This document shows positions 46,996 to 60,201 of a DNA stretch of 64,000 nt, one piece after another (position 1 is the first letter of the stretch; the number at the start of each line of letters is the position of its first letter). A model generated the notes under the pieces. The model was not told the origin of the DNA, made no database searches, and saw nothing but the letters and a program-made list of their open reading frames with translations. The stretch is from Conus ventricosus (Eukaryota; Mollusca; Gastropoda; Neogastropoda; Conidae): the NCBI GenBank assembly GCA_018398815.1, contig CM031600.1, positions 52,727,257 through 52,791,256 on the forward strand, read 5' to 3'. The position numbers and the translations under genes were made by a program.

Positions 46996-48095
46996 TCGTT
47001 TACCGGCTTGCAGTTCGCACAAGACTGAAGAGATTAGAGGCATTTGTGTAGAGTGTGTGTGGGTGTATGCGCGCGTGTGTAGAGTGTTTGCGGGTGTATG
47101 CGCGCGTGCGAGGAGTCCAAGTATTTCACTGTTATCTTCCGCATGAAATGTCTAAAAGATACTTTTCGATTTGCGATTTCACTGTATCTTCTGTGTGGAA
47201 TGTTGAAAGTTTTTTTGTTTTTTTTGTTTTGCATGGTTTTACTTTAAATGTAAGATTTTAATCGATGATGCAATTGTTTGTAGTAGCGTATAACGACGTT
47301 TTGAATGTATTGCGAAGCGATTTTTGTTGGTTTAGAAACCGTTTGGTAAATATCCAGTATTAATTAACTAAACAACGTACATTTTTATAGCCTACAATAC
47401 TATCGTAGACGAATGAAGACAGAAGCTTGAAGAAGCCATGACTGATGTCGAGACGCACCGTTTTATTTTGTGGATAACGTTTTGAATATGTGTCTGGTAT
47501 TTTTCAACATCTAGCCCTAGCTGGCTTGAGCTGCTTTTAAATAGCATTCGCTTTGACCAATACACCGAATCAGCTTCTAAAATGAGCTACAGTAAGTTAA
47601 AAATACTGATTATTCATAGGTTCAAAATGTCTCACAATGCCTTTCGATTTAGTTCATATTTAATACACTCAGGAGATAGTGTACTTTTGTGATCAGTGTG
47701 AAATGTATATGTATTATCTGCCATGCTATAAAACGAGAATCCAGTCCGATGTTTTGGATGATTTTTGTTTGCAATGTCATAATTTATCTCTCTAGCCAGA
47801 CCTCACTTTCCTGTATCATTGATTTTCAATCCAAGTGTCGAAGGGTCCTTCATCGTTTGAAAAGCTTTCATCTTTTCAGATTTTGTTGTTTTCCTTTGTT
47901 TTTCCGGCAAGAACACATAATTTCGACGACAAAAAGTCAGTTACATTATATCCCTGAATGTACGCGTATTGTCGCGGAATTGCGGGTCCTTTCCTTTTTG
48001 TACTCCCAGTTCTTAAAGAACAGGGAGTACTTTAGAATGGGAACGAAGAAATGCTGTCTGTGTGTCTGTGTGTGTGTCTGTGTGTCCGTGGTCAA
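46996..48095. other. intergenic, nothing recognised
   Basis: AT-rich. The 154-codon plus frame at 47689-48153 is Cys/Phe/Leu-rich and partly TG-derived; no recognised domain. Confidence 0.45.
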
Positions 48096-48099
48096 AATG

Positions 48100-48990
48100 T
48101 GTTCCACTCGCTCCGAACAAAACTACAGGGCCGATCTTTCTGAAAAATTGTAGGTATGTTCACTATGGGTCAAGGATGATGCCCGATGTTTTAGTTTACC
48201 GTTATAGCCGTTACTAACGGCTGTAACGGCCTGTAACGATTTTTCTTCTTTATAGAATATCTCAAAAAGTACGTGGCCGATCTTTCTGAAAATTTGTAGG
48301 TATGTTCATTATGGGTCACGAATAATGCCCGATGCTTTAGTTTACCATATATACCGTTACTAACGGCTGTAACGGCCTGTAACGCTTTTTCTTCTTCATG
48401 AAATATCTCAGAAAGTACTTGGCTGATCTTTTGAACATTAACAGGTATGTTCATTATGGTCACGAATAATGCCGATGTTTTAGTTTACCGTTATAGCAGT
48501 TACTAACGGTTGTTTTTCTTTATGGAATATCTCAGAAAATACTTGGCTGATCTTTGTGAACATTAGCAAGTATGTTCACTATGGGTTACGGATGATGCTC
48601 GATGTTTTTTACGTTACTATCATTTCTAACGGCTGTAACGCCCTGTAACTATTTTTCTTCTTATAGAATATCTCAGAATGTACTTGACCGATCTTTGTAA
48701 AAATTAGCATGTATGTTCATTATGGGTCACGGATGATGCCCAATGTTTTAGTTTACTGTTATAGCCGTTACTAACGGCTGTAACGGCCTGTAACGGTTTT
48801 CTTCTTTATGGAATATCTCAGAAAGTACGTGGCCAATATTTCTGAAAATGTGTAGGTATGTTCATTATAGGTCACAGACGATGGCCGATGTTTACCAGAA
48901 TAGCCATTACTAACGGTTACACCAGTCCAAGACGGTTTTTCCTCTTTATGGAATATCTCACGCGTATTCAGGACAAACTGGGAGTACGTG
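48100..48990. repeat. ~145-bp tandem array, 6 copies
   Basis: GTATGTTCA occurs at 48154, 48299, 48443, 48570, 48711 and 48855. Each unit carries ATATCTCAGAAAGTAC, GGGTCACGAATAATGCCCGA and a TAACGG-rich palindromic part (CCGTTACTAACGG, then CTGTAACGGCCTGTAACG). Divergence between copies suggests moderate age. Confidence 0.92.
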
Positions 48991-49054
48991 TATATGCTTT
49001 GCATCTTGTTTTTCTCTCTCTTTTTGTTGCTGTTGTTGTTGTTATTGTTGTTGT

Positions 49055-49082
49055 TTCTTTCTTTCTTTCTTTCTTTCTGTTT
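49055..49082. repeat. (TTTC)n tract
   Basis: Short tetranucleotide run. Confidence 0.85.
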
Positions 49083-49310
49083 GTATGTTTGTTTGCGTAC
49101 GAGGCAGAATGACGTCCTGAACTGAAAATTCTCTCCTAGAATTGAAGCTTCAGTTTTCGTGGAACCAAATCAAATTTTCAGAATGTAAAGTGGACTGCTC
49201 AGCATGTAAAGGGTTTGCAAATCCCGACCGCACTTGTTGATGGGAAGAATGTAGTGACATCCCTGCTTGTGTCCCTTTATGTGCTGGTCAAACAGCCTCG
49301 CACAACGTGG

Positions 49311-49500
49311 AGCAAGACAGTGCAAAACAGTGCAATGCAACGCAGCATATACTATACAACATAATACATAGAACACCGCACTACAGCACATCACAATACA
49401 ACATCACACAACACAACACAATGCAGTACAAGACAAGACAAATATATTCCGATATAACACTCTGAAATACAATTCAAGACAATATATCAATACAACGTAC
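49311..49500. repeat. degenerate ACA-rich tract
   Basis: Irregular ACAACACA/ACATAATACA motifs without a fixed period. Confidence 0.6.
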
Positions 49501-49674
49501 TGCCAGAAAGTGCAGTGCTATCAACCACCCACTTCAATGCAAAGGTCCTTAGAGGAATTCCGTCTTCTTCCACCTGTCCTCCCTCACTGCAGGTCAGTCA
49601 GGGCTTCCCTGCCGCTCACTCCACGTTTTGTCCCATAATGGAAGCCATCTGGGCCTGAGTTTATCATTCATTCG

Positions 49675-49922
<248 letters not shown>

Positions 49923-50124
49923 ATCATGAAAATAAATGTTATAATTATTGATGCTAGGAATTGCTGCTTACTGATAACTGATTGTTCGTTCTCGTTTTGC
50001 CTTATAACCACATCATATAAATGTAAAAGAAAGAACAAATGTTGATATTATTGATGCATTGTAATTGTCTTAGTTTATCATCCTTAGCAGTTTGTTGTAT
50101 GTTAATCTTTTACAAAAGGAATGT

Positions 50125-50125
<1 letters not shown>

Positions 50126-50171
<46 letters not shown>
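50126..50171. repeat. (CT)n microsatellite
   Basis: About 45 bp of CT. Confidence 0.96.
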
Positions 50172-50175
<4 letters not shown>

Positions 50176-50504
50176 AGGAGGATCGCTTATTCCATATATC
50201 TGTGTGTGCTAATCTTTTTTCTTTGTAATCAATTTCTTTATTCCTGTTTGTTGTTTAAATCGTTTCTTTTTTCCTTTTAAAGTCATCTACGCCTTAACTG
50301 TTAATGCATAAACTTTTTAATGTTGTGAAGATATGTGTGTTTGTTAAAAGTTTTGTAAGTCTTCGTCGCTAGTCATACTTAGTCCCTTAACGGGGCAAGG
50401 GCCAGATGAAAAAAAGCATGTGTTTGCTTATCTGTTACCCTTGGAATAAAAGATTAAGCTTATATCTCTCTCTCTCTGGAAGGCAGGGGGTGGGATGAAG
50501 ATGC

Positions 50505-50509
50505 GTTTG

Positions 50510-50561
<52 letters not shown>

Positions 50562-50564
50562 TGG

Positions 50565-50595
<31 letters not shown>

Positions 50596-50600
50596 TGTCC
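50505..50600. repeat. (TGCG)n/(TG)n microsatellite
   Basis: TGCG about 50508-50562, then TG with one break. Confidence 0.96.
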
Positions 50601-51519
50601 CTCACCATTCTGTCGCTCCGCCTGGCTTCAAGAGGGATACAAAGGGATGAGAGTAGGATAAGGATGGTGGTGTGTACACTGTGGGGAGGGGGAAGAGGGG
50701 GTTGTAAAGGGAAGAAGTAGGAGCTTAAGTCTATACGTTACGTTGACAGCATGTACACACCTGCGCGCACGTGCGCCTGCATACACAACACGCACACTAT
50801 CTCCATCGCTGTCTAACCCGAAGGGCCGTGAACAAGTCGGGCTAACTCCAGGGAGAGTACTCCTGGGATTGAAAGAACGTCATTGATTTCAGCGGTTGTT
50901 GGCCGTAAATTATTATCTGCTGATTGTTTCTCTGTATCCATAAATCACATCCCATCTTCTCACCAAGTTTTGTTCCAATGCGTTGAGCAGGTGTTTTTGT
51001 GTGTGCGTGTGTCATGTTGCAGACAGACAGTTAAACCTGCAGACGTGGTTGAAAGCAGAACCTTGGCAATGGTGATGTTAAACAGCAAGACCCATGGCAG
51101 TGTTCAGATGACAGCGTGGCCAGACCCAAACGATTCACTCTGCAGAGTGCATCCACCTTCTGCTCCATGAGCGGCGACAACTGATGGTTTTGTTCAATGA
51201 TGGCCGCTAGTGTCACATCGTCAGTGCTATCTGGGGAAACTTCATCATACTTTTGCCGTCGAGCAGTTTGAAATTCCGACCCACGGATCCACCCCGAAAT
51301 TTGGTGACTGGTTAGTCCCTTGAACATAATTTCTTCCTCCCTAAGTTCCGTTTTCGCTTAAACGGGTGCCGCAGCTTTTGCTTAATCTTGTACACGGAGA
51401 AACAAACAAACAGATGCAGAAGAAGAAAGCTTACCAGCGAAGGTCATAGTACCAACAAATTTGGCGAAAAACATTATTCTGCCGTTGATAACAGTCCTAA
51501 GCGTTTTTTTCGTCACACG
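50601..51519 (-). other. unrecognised region with a protein-like minus-strand frame
   Basis: The minus-strand frame 51327 to 51031 reads MFKGLTSHQISGWIRGSEFQ, then QKYDEVSPDSTDDVTLAAII and MEQKVDALCRVNRLGLATLS. Composition is amphipathic and protein-like, with no low-complexity repeats, but I do not recognise a family. It lies about 450 bp from the gypsy element and could be an unrelated gag-like or exon remnant. Confidence 0.3.
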
Positions 51520-51521
51520 CG

Positions 51522-51612
<91 letters not shown>
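51520..51612. repeat. (TG)n microsatellite
   Basis: About 90 bp of TG. Confidence 0.97.
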
Positions 51613-51613
<1 letters not shown>

Positions 51614-51769
51614 AAATTCCAACGAGAAAGAAGTGCGGAGAGTGGAGGATGGAAAGGGGGAGGGGGAACGATAGATTGGAATAGACAACTCTTTAAGCAC
51701 TGAAAAGAGCTTTTCAATACACAGTTGCTTCCCCTGGTCTAATTTCTTCTCTCTCTCTAAACGCTTAAA

Positions 51770-52110
51770 GAAGCTGTGGAAATATGTCGTGCGCATGGAA
51801 TGTCAAAGGCACAGACCAAGTCCATCTCTACAGGTGCAGATGGAGATGACTTAACTGATATCTGCCGAGTAAAGCAGCTCCATCACACTTTTAGACAGAC
51901 ACGCAAGACTTCAAAGAGCCACCAGGTCCACTCCCATCCGCATGTCAAACCTAGGAATAATTTCAGATTTGCCAGACATGAGAAAACTTCATTCAAGTGA
52001 GCTCCAATTGTTCTGCAAAGAATGCACAGTGCAGGAAATGCTTCAAGATTGGACATTTTGCTGCTGTAGGTAGAACGTCAGTCCACATGGTTGAGTAAGA
52101 ACAGGACGAC
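51770..52110 (+). pseudogene. gypsy gag C-terminus with zinc-knuckle remnant
   Basis: A frame beginning AEICRAHGMSKAQTKSI is followed, after a stop and frameshift near 52000, by a CCHC-type knuckle (C-x2-C-x4-H pattern in CRKCFKIGHF at about 52030-52065). This is the nucleic-acid-binding end of a gag protein. Confidence 0.65.
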
Positions 52111-52179
52111 GATTCAAGAGAAGTACAAGAGGAAGAAGACTGTGCATACACGGGAACAATCACTGTTAGTGTAGACTGT

Positions 52180-52675
52180 GTGTCTGCTGACCCATGGAAA
52201 ATCCCAGTGAAAGTGGAATACATGCGACAAATATTCAAGCTAGACACAGGCGCTGATGTGACAGTAGTGCCATACAGACTTGTGCCGAAATCCAAGCGTC
52301 CATTGCAGAAAACCCAGAAGAAACTGTTTGGTCCTGGACACTCAGACATCAACGTCTCGGGAAAATTTAATGCTAACATTGAATACAAAGGAAAAAACGT
52401 CAGTTCAAGAAGTCTATGTCATCAAGGACTTAGAAGAGCCTCTGTTAGGCAGACCAGCCATTGTCGACCTGAAAATACTTGAAGTGATAGGTGAAGTCAG
52501 CGACCCAGAACTGTCAACATTATTCCAGGGACTAGGAAAGTTGCGTTATTCGAACAGCAGACCTTTTGCAGTAGCCACACCACGGAGACTCGCCCTGCCC
52601 CTGAAGAAGAAAGTGAAGGGTGAACTGGACAAACTGGAAGCCCTAGATGATCCGACGTGTGACACAGCCTACTGA
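52180..52675 (+). pseudogene. gypsy aspartic protease and RT N-terminus
   Basis: The protease active-site motif LDTGADVT is at about 52240-52263. A frameshift near 52400 moves the reading frame. It continues through EEPLLGRPAIVDL to the start of RT (RLALPLKKKVKGELDKLEA), stopping at 52673. Confidence 0.8.
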
Positions 52676-53070
52676 ATGGTGTGCGCCGATAGTTGTAGTG
52701 CCAAAGACCAGTGATATGATCAGGCTCTGTGTAGATTACACAAGACTTAATGAAGCTGTGCAGAGAGAAAACTTTCCTCTTCCTTACACTGACCAACTCT
52801 TAGCCCAGCTGGATGGAGCAGTCTTGTTTTCTAAGTTGGATTGCAACAGTGGATTTCATCAAATCCCCTTGGAAGAGGAATCACAAGAGCTCACCACATT
52901 CATTTGACATTTTGGCAGATATTGCTACACCAGACTTCCGTTTGGTATCAGTTCAGGACCTGAGAGTTCCAGCGCACCATGATGCAGCTATTGGGAGACA
53001 TTCAAAATGTCCTATGTGATATGGATGATATCTTGATCTGTGGAAAGACCCAAAGAAGAGCATGAGGAGA
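52647..53070 (+). pseudogene. gypsy reverse transcriptase core
   Basis: RT fingers and palm: WCAPIVVVPK, RLCVDYTRLNEAVQREN, then FSKLDCNSGFHQIPLEEES (motif A region). After frameshifts near 52905 and 52960, the catalytic box is seen as DMDDI at 53018-53032. The intact box suggests decay is not very old. Confidence 0.85.
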
Positions 53071-53603
53071 CTCTTGAAGTGGTGAGCAAGAAACTGAAAG
53101 ACGCCGGGCTGACACTGAATTCAGAAAAGTGCCAGTTCAGGAAGACCTCCATCAAGTTCCTAGGGCATATCATCACACCCGAGGGCATAGCCATCGACCC
53201 TGAAAAGGTGGAAGCGATCACCAAGTTCCGCAGGCCAACAAATGTTTCTGAGCTAAGACGTCTGTTAGGCATGGTGAATCACGTTGCCAAGTTTGCGGGG
53301 TCAGCACTATCAGACAAAACGAAACCTCTGCGAGATTTCCTGAAGAAAGAAGACGACTGGACGTGGAGTAGCCTACAGGAGGAAGCGTTTGAACACATCA
53401 AGCAACAACTCTCCTCAGTTCCAGTGCTTGCTCATTACAGCCCCAACAGGAAGACGCGTCTTTCTACAGATGCATCATTGTTTGGTTTGGGAGCCACTCT
53501 CCTACAGAAGCACGAAGATGGAAGCTACAGACCAGTCTTCTATACATCAAGATCACTCACTCCTACGGAGCAGCGCTATGCACAAGTGGAGAAGAAGCCC
53601 TAG
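53040..53603 (+). pseudogene. gypsy RT connection and RNase H N-terminus
   Basis: A 187-codon frame: RT thumb (LTLNSEKCQFRKTSIKFLGH), RRLLGMVNHVAKF, then RNase H start with STDASLFGLGATLLQK (about 53460-53507) and TEQRYAQVEKKP, stopping at 53601. The remaining RNase H is largely missing. Confidence 0.88.
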
Positions 53604-53734
53604 GAGTGAAGGGATATGCTGTGCCAGAAACTGATGAGATACTGCAGAGATGGATGGCCAGAAACATGTCCATCAGATCCCCAACTGAAGCCCTACCGGA
53701 GGTGCTCGCTATGACAACAGTATTCAAGACAACC

Positions 53735-54820
53735 TGCTGTTACATTGCACAAACGGAGGCCTGAAATGCTACAGGGAATACACACTGGACATCAAGGCAT
53801 AGTCAAGTGCCGTGCCAGAGCCAGAGAAAGCATGTGGTGGCCAGGACTTTCATCCCAGATTGAAAACATGGTAGAGTGCTGCTACATATGTAAGAAGGAG
53901 AGGAAGATAGCACCAGAACCCCTCAGTCCGACCCCCCCCCCCCCCCCCCCCTGACTATTCTTGGCAGAAGGTTGCCATGGACATCTTTGATCTGAACAAG
54001 GATCAGTACTTGCTCGTTATAGATTATAACTCACGATACATTGAACTTGCCCACCTGAAGAACACTTCGGCCGCAACTGTTGTCAACCATCTAAAGAGTA
54101 TATTTTCAGGTCTTGGGATCCCAGAAATTTGCTTTTCTGACAATGGTCCCCAGTTCACAAGTGGACTTTCAATGCATTTGCTGGTAGCTATGTTTTATTC
54201 ATCTGAACAGCAGCCCATACTACCCTTCCTCAAATGGTGAAGCAGAGAGAGAAGTACAGTCTGTGAAAGCACTGCTGAAGAAAGCAGACGACCCGTACCT
54301 GGCAATGCTGACGTGTAGATCAACACCACTACAGCAAGGCATGAGTCCTGCCGAGCTCCTGTGGGACGGAGAATCAGGACAACACTCCGGTGCTGCCTTC
54401 AAAGTACATCCCGAGGGCAGAAAGGGTCACTTCAAGACCAAGGATGCAACAGTGAAACTCAAACAAAAACAGACCTTTGACAGAACACACCGTGCTCGAT
54501 AAGCTGCACCGCTACAAACAGGACCGTTGGTGTGGGTGAAGCCAGCAGGAACTCCAGGAACTGTGATCAAACCTCTGGCCAACAGGTCCTATGAGGTCAG
54601 CACACCAGCTGGCCTCCAGCGGCGAAACCGCCGACACCTGATACCAGAGATCTGCAGCCCGACAGGTCTACTACCCCTGGTCCCAAGGAAAACTCCCTTC
54701 TGCCGAGATCCATCAGTGGTTGTCCCTGATTCCCAAATGACCATGTTCCTGGTGTTGAGGATGTTAATCCTCCTGGCGGATTCGTACCAGAAGTGGTAGA
54801 ATTGTGAAGAAGCCACCGAG
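53735..54820 (+). pseudogene. gypsy integrase
   Basis: The H2C2 zinc-binding N-terminus (H-x3-H in HTGHQG region to CCYICKKER) is at 53775-53905. A C run at about 53931-53951 disrupts the frame. The catalytic core holds AMDIFD (about 53970) and DNGPQF (54139). After frameshifts, GEAEREVQSVKALLKKA (from about 54235) and MSPAELLW follow, with a C-terminal PAGTPGTVIKP...RRNRRHL segment. Several stops (54238, 54500) make it non-functional. Confidence 0.85.
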
Positions 54821-54947
54821 ACTGGACTTATGAAGAACCTGTTGATGAAACTTGACCTAGATTAATATGTTGTAAGACACTTCCACCAAGAGACAATTTC
54901 TGTCATAAGGATACAGACTTTGAAAACTGTTTGTTAATGTTCTGTCT

Positions 54948-55130
54948 TAAAGAAAGGGGGATGTAATATACGTACTTGCCACATCCCTGTTTGGTTTTAT
55001 CCGAAAAAGGGGGCTAGCGAGGGGGAACTGGGAACCGGTAACAGGCTGTATTCTGAGCAGCTGTTAATTTTCATTTGCTAGTACTTAGGCTACCCAGAAT
55101 AGTACTAGACAAATTCCACGCTAATTGTTT
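54948..55130 (+). repeat. polypurine tract and putative 3' LTR
   Basis: A purine run ending GGGGGA is followed by TGTAATATACG. Start-of-LTR logic (PPT then TG) is met. A terminal CA and a second LTR copy were not found, so the extent is tentative; it stops near the A-rich tract at 55131. Confidence 0.5.
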
Positions 55131-55277
55131 GGAAAAGAAAAAAGAAAGAAAGAAAACAAAAAGAAAGAACAAAAAGAAAGAACAAGAAAAACAAAGAAAG
55201 AAGTTACAAAGAAAAAAGAAAAGAAGGAAACAATAATCATTATTCTAAATCACTTTTGGTTGTGAATTTAATGTTCA

Positions 55278-55368
<91 letters not shown>
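55131..55368. repeat. (AAAGAA)n-rich tract and (CT)n microsatellite
   Basis: Purine-rich AAAGAAAG sequence to about 55230, then CT from 55279 to 55368. Confidence 0.9.
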
Positions 55369-55613
55369 GGGTACGTGTTTTGGCAGGAGTCCGCATGGGG
55401 TTTTGACCTGAAACTACATTAACATTCATCGCATTCTTCGCATTATTAATGACGCATTCTCCGCAGGAAACTTTTTTCTGATTGTTCCATTATTTCGGGT
55501 TGCCACGTTCGGTTTCGATTCAATTTCAATATATCGACATAGTTCGTATGATCGGATGGCGTGTTACCCTGCCGACAATGTGAGAGATGCAAATTCAATC
55601 CTTTGTTCATAGT

Positions 55614-55626
55614 GTGTGTGTATGAA

Positions 55627-55693
<67 letters not shown>

Positions 55694-55850
55694 TGTCTGT
55701 CTGTCTGTGTGTGTGTGCCGTGTGTGTGTGTCTGTGTCTGTGCCTCTGTGTGTGTGTGTGTGTGTGTGTTGTGTGTGTTGTGTGTGTGTGTGTGTGTGTG
55801 TAATTATGTGTGTGTCTGTATGTGTGTCTGTGTCTGTGTTGTGTGTGAGG
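55614..55850. repeat. (TG)n microsatellite
   Basis: TG with TCTG and TGCC interruptions. Confidence 0.97.
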
Positions 55851-57836
55851 GGGGAAAGTGAGTTATAAAGGAAGAAAATGAGTAATATTCTTTAAGCGAC
55901 CAATACACTGTTGTGTTGAGCACATGTATATTGTGAGCGAGGACAGTTGAGTATTAACATCACTAACAATGAAACGCCGCACTTGGGACACTTTGCCATA
56001 GACAACTAAACCCACAGTTAAAGTCACTATAGCTGCGGGGATATTTCGTTTCGGCCTAACCGAAACGTATGATTCACTTGTGTTGGCGATGTTAATGCTT
56101 CTATCGTATCCAGGTGAACTGACTGAATTGAAGAAATAGATCACATTCCCCCGCCTGAAGCCGTTCCCCGTCCCCCACCTCACCTTACCTTATACCGCCC
56201 CCACCACCACCACCACCACACCACCATCACCAATTCTCCCATCTCTCCTTTCCCTCCCAACTCCTCTGCCCCCAACACTACCTCCTCCGCCTCTCATTCC
56301 TTCATCCTGTGACCACCTCGCATATCAGAAAATGATCAAAAACAAAATTGTCTGGTCAAGTCTACCTTTTCTATTTATAAACGTTATCGCTTCCCGTGCG
56401 ACAGGCTTGTTAACGTTATTGAAGGCGATCGGATAATTGATTCTTCTGCGTCTGCAGTGTATCTACTACAGGCACTGACTCAGAACAGTTATTGATAGTA
56501 ATGTGGACTCTACTCCCATACTGTTTTAAGCGCTTTCACACCCTGAACACAATACAACACGCACTTTCCTCTCCTGACTTGGCCCGAGAGCTGTTGGGAA
56601 TTTCCACCGGCTGGTGAGTGACACAGTCGTCACGTGATCTTCTCAATGACTCTTACCTGCGCGGAGACAAAAATAGCCTTTTGAATTCGACACACAACAC
56701 GACATCGCCATAAACATATTTTCAAATTGGAGAAACCACAGAAACAAGTTGTGCCGCTGCCGTTTCACAGACTCTTTCACTTCGCACCTGTCACAGTCGA
56801 TCTTTTCGACTGTTCATTATCTGGCACTTTCGACAGGTGTTTGAGCAGACTTGAACGAAAAAGCAGACGACACGAACTGACGAAATGAGCGCAACCTGCC
56901 AACTTGGAAAACTTGAACCCAACACATTCCGCTTACTCGCTCCGTGGATTTAGTTTACCTTTGCGAGTAAATTTACAAAGTTTACTTAAAATCGGACGTT
57001 GGACGGGTTGTGGTGCTGATTTTATAGGGTGGTTGTTGACAGTGCCCCAGCGCGATGTGTACGATAACTGGAGCAAGAGGAAAGGAAGTGTTTCCTTATA
57101 GTGTGCGTTAAGTCCACAAGTTACCTGAGTGCCTTCGTCTCTCACCTGCCTGTGTGGGCCTATGCATTGCGGGGAACAACAGGAGCAATGGCGTTGCTTG
57201 CAACTTCATGCACGATGCGGAACAAACCGAGTCGGTTACTGGACAAAGGGCCCGATTATCTGAGGACGAGAACAAACGACCAGCTGTTCGGTACGTCGGA
57301 TTTGTGTTGCTGAGAGCTTAAGAGGCGTTTGTGTATGTGCGCGCGTGCGTGTGTGAGGGTGTGAGTGTGGGTGCATGTATGCGTATGTATATGTTTGGAA
57401 GCATGCATGTGTGTGGTGTTTCTTCACAAATTGTATCATTCCTTCTTTATTGATTTATCACCAACACAAACGTGATATTGTATCATTCCTTATTTATTGA
57501 TTTATCACCAACAAAAGTGATCAACTACCACAAGTAAACAAATACCTTTAAATCAATTCACAACTATTTTCAGCATTACAGGTTATATAAACTGATTTAA
57601 TCATAATAAGACAACAGTCAGTAACCGATAGAATTGTCATGCATTATCATTGGTCAGCACCATACGGAAGAATTAGCGTTGAAATATGTGTCGGTAAAGG
57701 TAAGCAACATGGTTCACGAATTTTCTATTTCAGTCTGATTGGATTTTATGGTAAATCTTTTTAAGAAGACTATTCATAGTAAACTTTTGGTTTGAGGACT
57801 GTCTTCTGGTATCTCTGTATGAGCCAAAAAAAAATG
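55851..57836. other. intergenic, nothing recognised
   Basis: Contains a CCA-rich block (56193-56230). Frames of 65-106 codons show no recognised domain. Non-repetitive, and could hold a promoter or 5' exon, but nothing supports a specific call. Confidence 0.45.
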
Positions 57837-57841
57837 TGTGT

Positions 57842-57901
<60 letters not shown>
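57837..57901. repeat. (TG)n microsatellite
   Basis: About 60 bp of TG. Confidence 0.97.
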
Positions 57902-58287
57902 TTAGGTTGTGACTAGTCTGTGACTAATGGTGGCTTGTAATTCAGTTGATAGAAGCAGTGTGTGAAATTACCAAATTGAGGAGTGTTGAGCAATACCACG
58001 GTATGCTTGCTTCTATCATATAAACTAACTGTTTCTTGCCATTGGATATATAGCAGTCAGATTACTTAGTAGTATAACATTCGCGGACAATTTCCTGTGC
58101 ACTTACATCCGTATTGGTATGTCTCTGTGTTAAAGACTTTCATCCGGACTACCATCGTCGCACACAGTGACATATTCATACGTGTAATTATCTGCGTGTG
58201 CATCCTCCTATAATTATACGCAAATGTACACACGCAGACACACACAAATACACACATATACATACATATGGGCATTTAAGCACGTAC
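57902..58287. other. intergenic, nothing recognised
   Basis: Unique-looking AT-rich sequence. Confidence 0.5.
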
Positions 58288-58343
<56 letters not shown>

Positions 58344-58345
58344 TG

Positions 58346-58391
<46 letters not shown>

Positions 58392-58428
58392 ACACACACA
58401 CACACACTCACGCACGCACCCACGCACA

Positions 58429-58471
<43 letters not shown>

Positions 58472-58478
58472 ACACACT
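58288..58478. repeat. inverted (TG)n-(CA)n microsatellite
   Basis: TG to 58341, then GTGCGCGCGCAC, then CA with small breaks. The TG and CA halves are mutually complementary around the GC centre, so the tract can fold into a hairpin. Confidence 0.95.
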
Positions 58479-58667
58479 GGCACAGAGAGGGAGCCTCACA
58501 CACTTGAGCGGGGAGATTCATTCACATCCATAGCTTCAGTTCTCTACGAGGCATTATTTTATCCGGAAACCGTGTAAGAAGGTCCACAACAATATAGCTC
58601 CTATCGCTAAAGGCCCACTTTCAAATTATCTCCATATTTTAACACATATATGCGCGCGCATGTGCTC

Positions 58668-58681
58668 CACACACACACACA

Positions 58682-58763
<82 letters not shown>

Positions 58764-58851
58764 TCGCGAGCTCACGCACAAGCGCGCGCACACGCATGCA
58801 CGGACGCACACGCATGCGCGTGTACAAACACAGGCGGCGCGCACACAGACG

Positions 58852-58921
<70 letters not shown>

Positions 58922-59043
58922 CACGCACGGGCACGGGCACGAGCTCACGCGCACATGGACGCACACGCACGCGCGTGTACAAACACAGGCGCGCGCGCGC
59001 ACACACACACACACACACGCGCACGCGCTCGCACACACACACA

Positions 59044-59087
<44 letters not shown>

Positions 59088-59192
59088 ACACACACACACA
59101 AGATCACACACAGATACACAAATACACCACAAGCTCGCACGCGCTCGCATCCGCGCACGCACGCATACACAAAACACGCGAGCGCGCGCACG

Positions 59193-59237
<45 letters not shown>

Positions 59238-59411
59238 CACACACACACACACACACATACACGCGCGCACGCGCAGACAGACACAGTGGCGCGCGCACAC
59301 ACACGCACACACGTACAGACATTCAAGCAGTCACATGCGCGCGCGTTCTCACAGAGAGAGGGGGGTGGGGGGGGGAGATTCGCCCACACAGTAATACGCA
59401 CACTGACCAAA

Positions 59412-59470
<59 letters not shown>
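58668..59470. repeat. ~800 bp (CA)n/(CACG)n-rich tract
   Basis: CA with recurring GC-rich CACGCGC islands. A segment with GGCACGAGCTCACGCGCAC-like and CGCGTGTACAAACACAGGCG blocks appears twice (about 58765-58850 and 58920-59000), so part of the tract was duplicated. All frames are artefacts. Confidence 0.95.
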
Positions 59471-59472
<2 letters not shown>

Positions 59473-59680
59473 ACAACTGCCGACATTTTCAGATAGGAAG
59501 GAAAAAAGGATCTTCGGCATGCTGAGCTGCGAAGATAGATTGCACGATGACTCATGGATTTGCAGGATTTAAAAGAACTAGAAGGACAGGACAAGCACGA
59601 CCCACACTGGTGCGCTCCTTCTGTGACAAGAGGCATTGGCCACTCCTGGTGTTTTTCAGACATCGTCCTTAAAGCATATC
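59471..59680. other. short unique segment
   Basis: Begins with GAGACAACTGCCGACATTT (59470-59488), which recurs at 62584-62602. Nothing else recognised. Confidence 0.5.

Positions 59681-60198
<518 letters not shown>

Positions 60199-60201
<3 letters not shown>

Larger units (their letters stand above)
51770..55130 (+). mobile_element. decayed Ty3/gypsy-type LTR retrotransposon, 5' truncated
   Basis: Plus-strand gag end, protease, RT, RNase H and integrase remnants occur in the Ty3/gypsy order (integrase after RNase H), followed by a polypurine tract (AAAGAAAGGGGGA ending at 54960) and a putative 3' LTR start TGTAATATACGTACTTG at 54961. No 5' LTR or gag N-terminus is found upstream. Numerous stops and frameshifts, and a deletion between RNase H and integrase, show it is inactive. 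The right LTR end is not identifiable. Confidence 0.88.

Noticed and set aside
58650..59525. 291-codon His/Thr frame and similar Cys/Val frames in TG/CA tracts throughout
   Set aside because: Simple dinucleotide translation in every frame.
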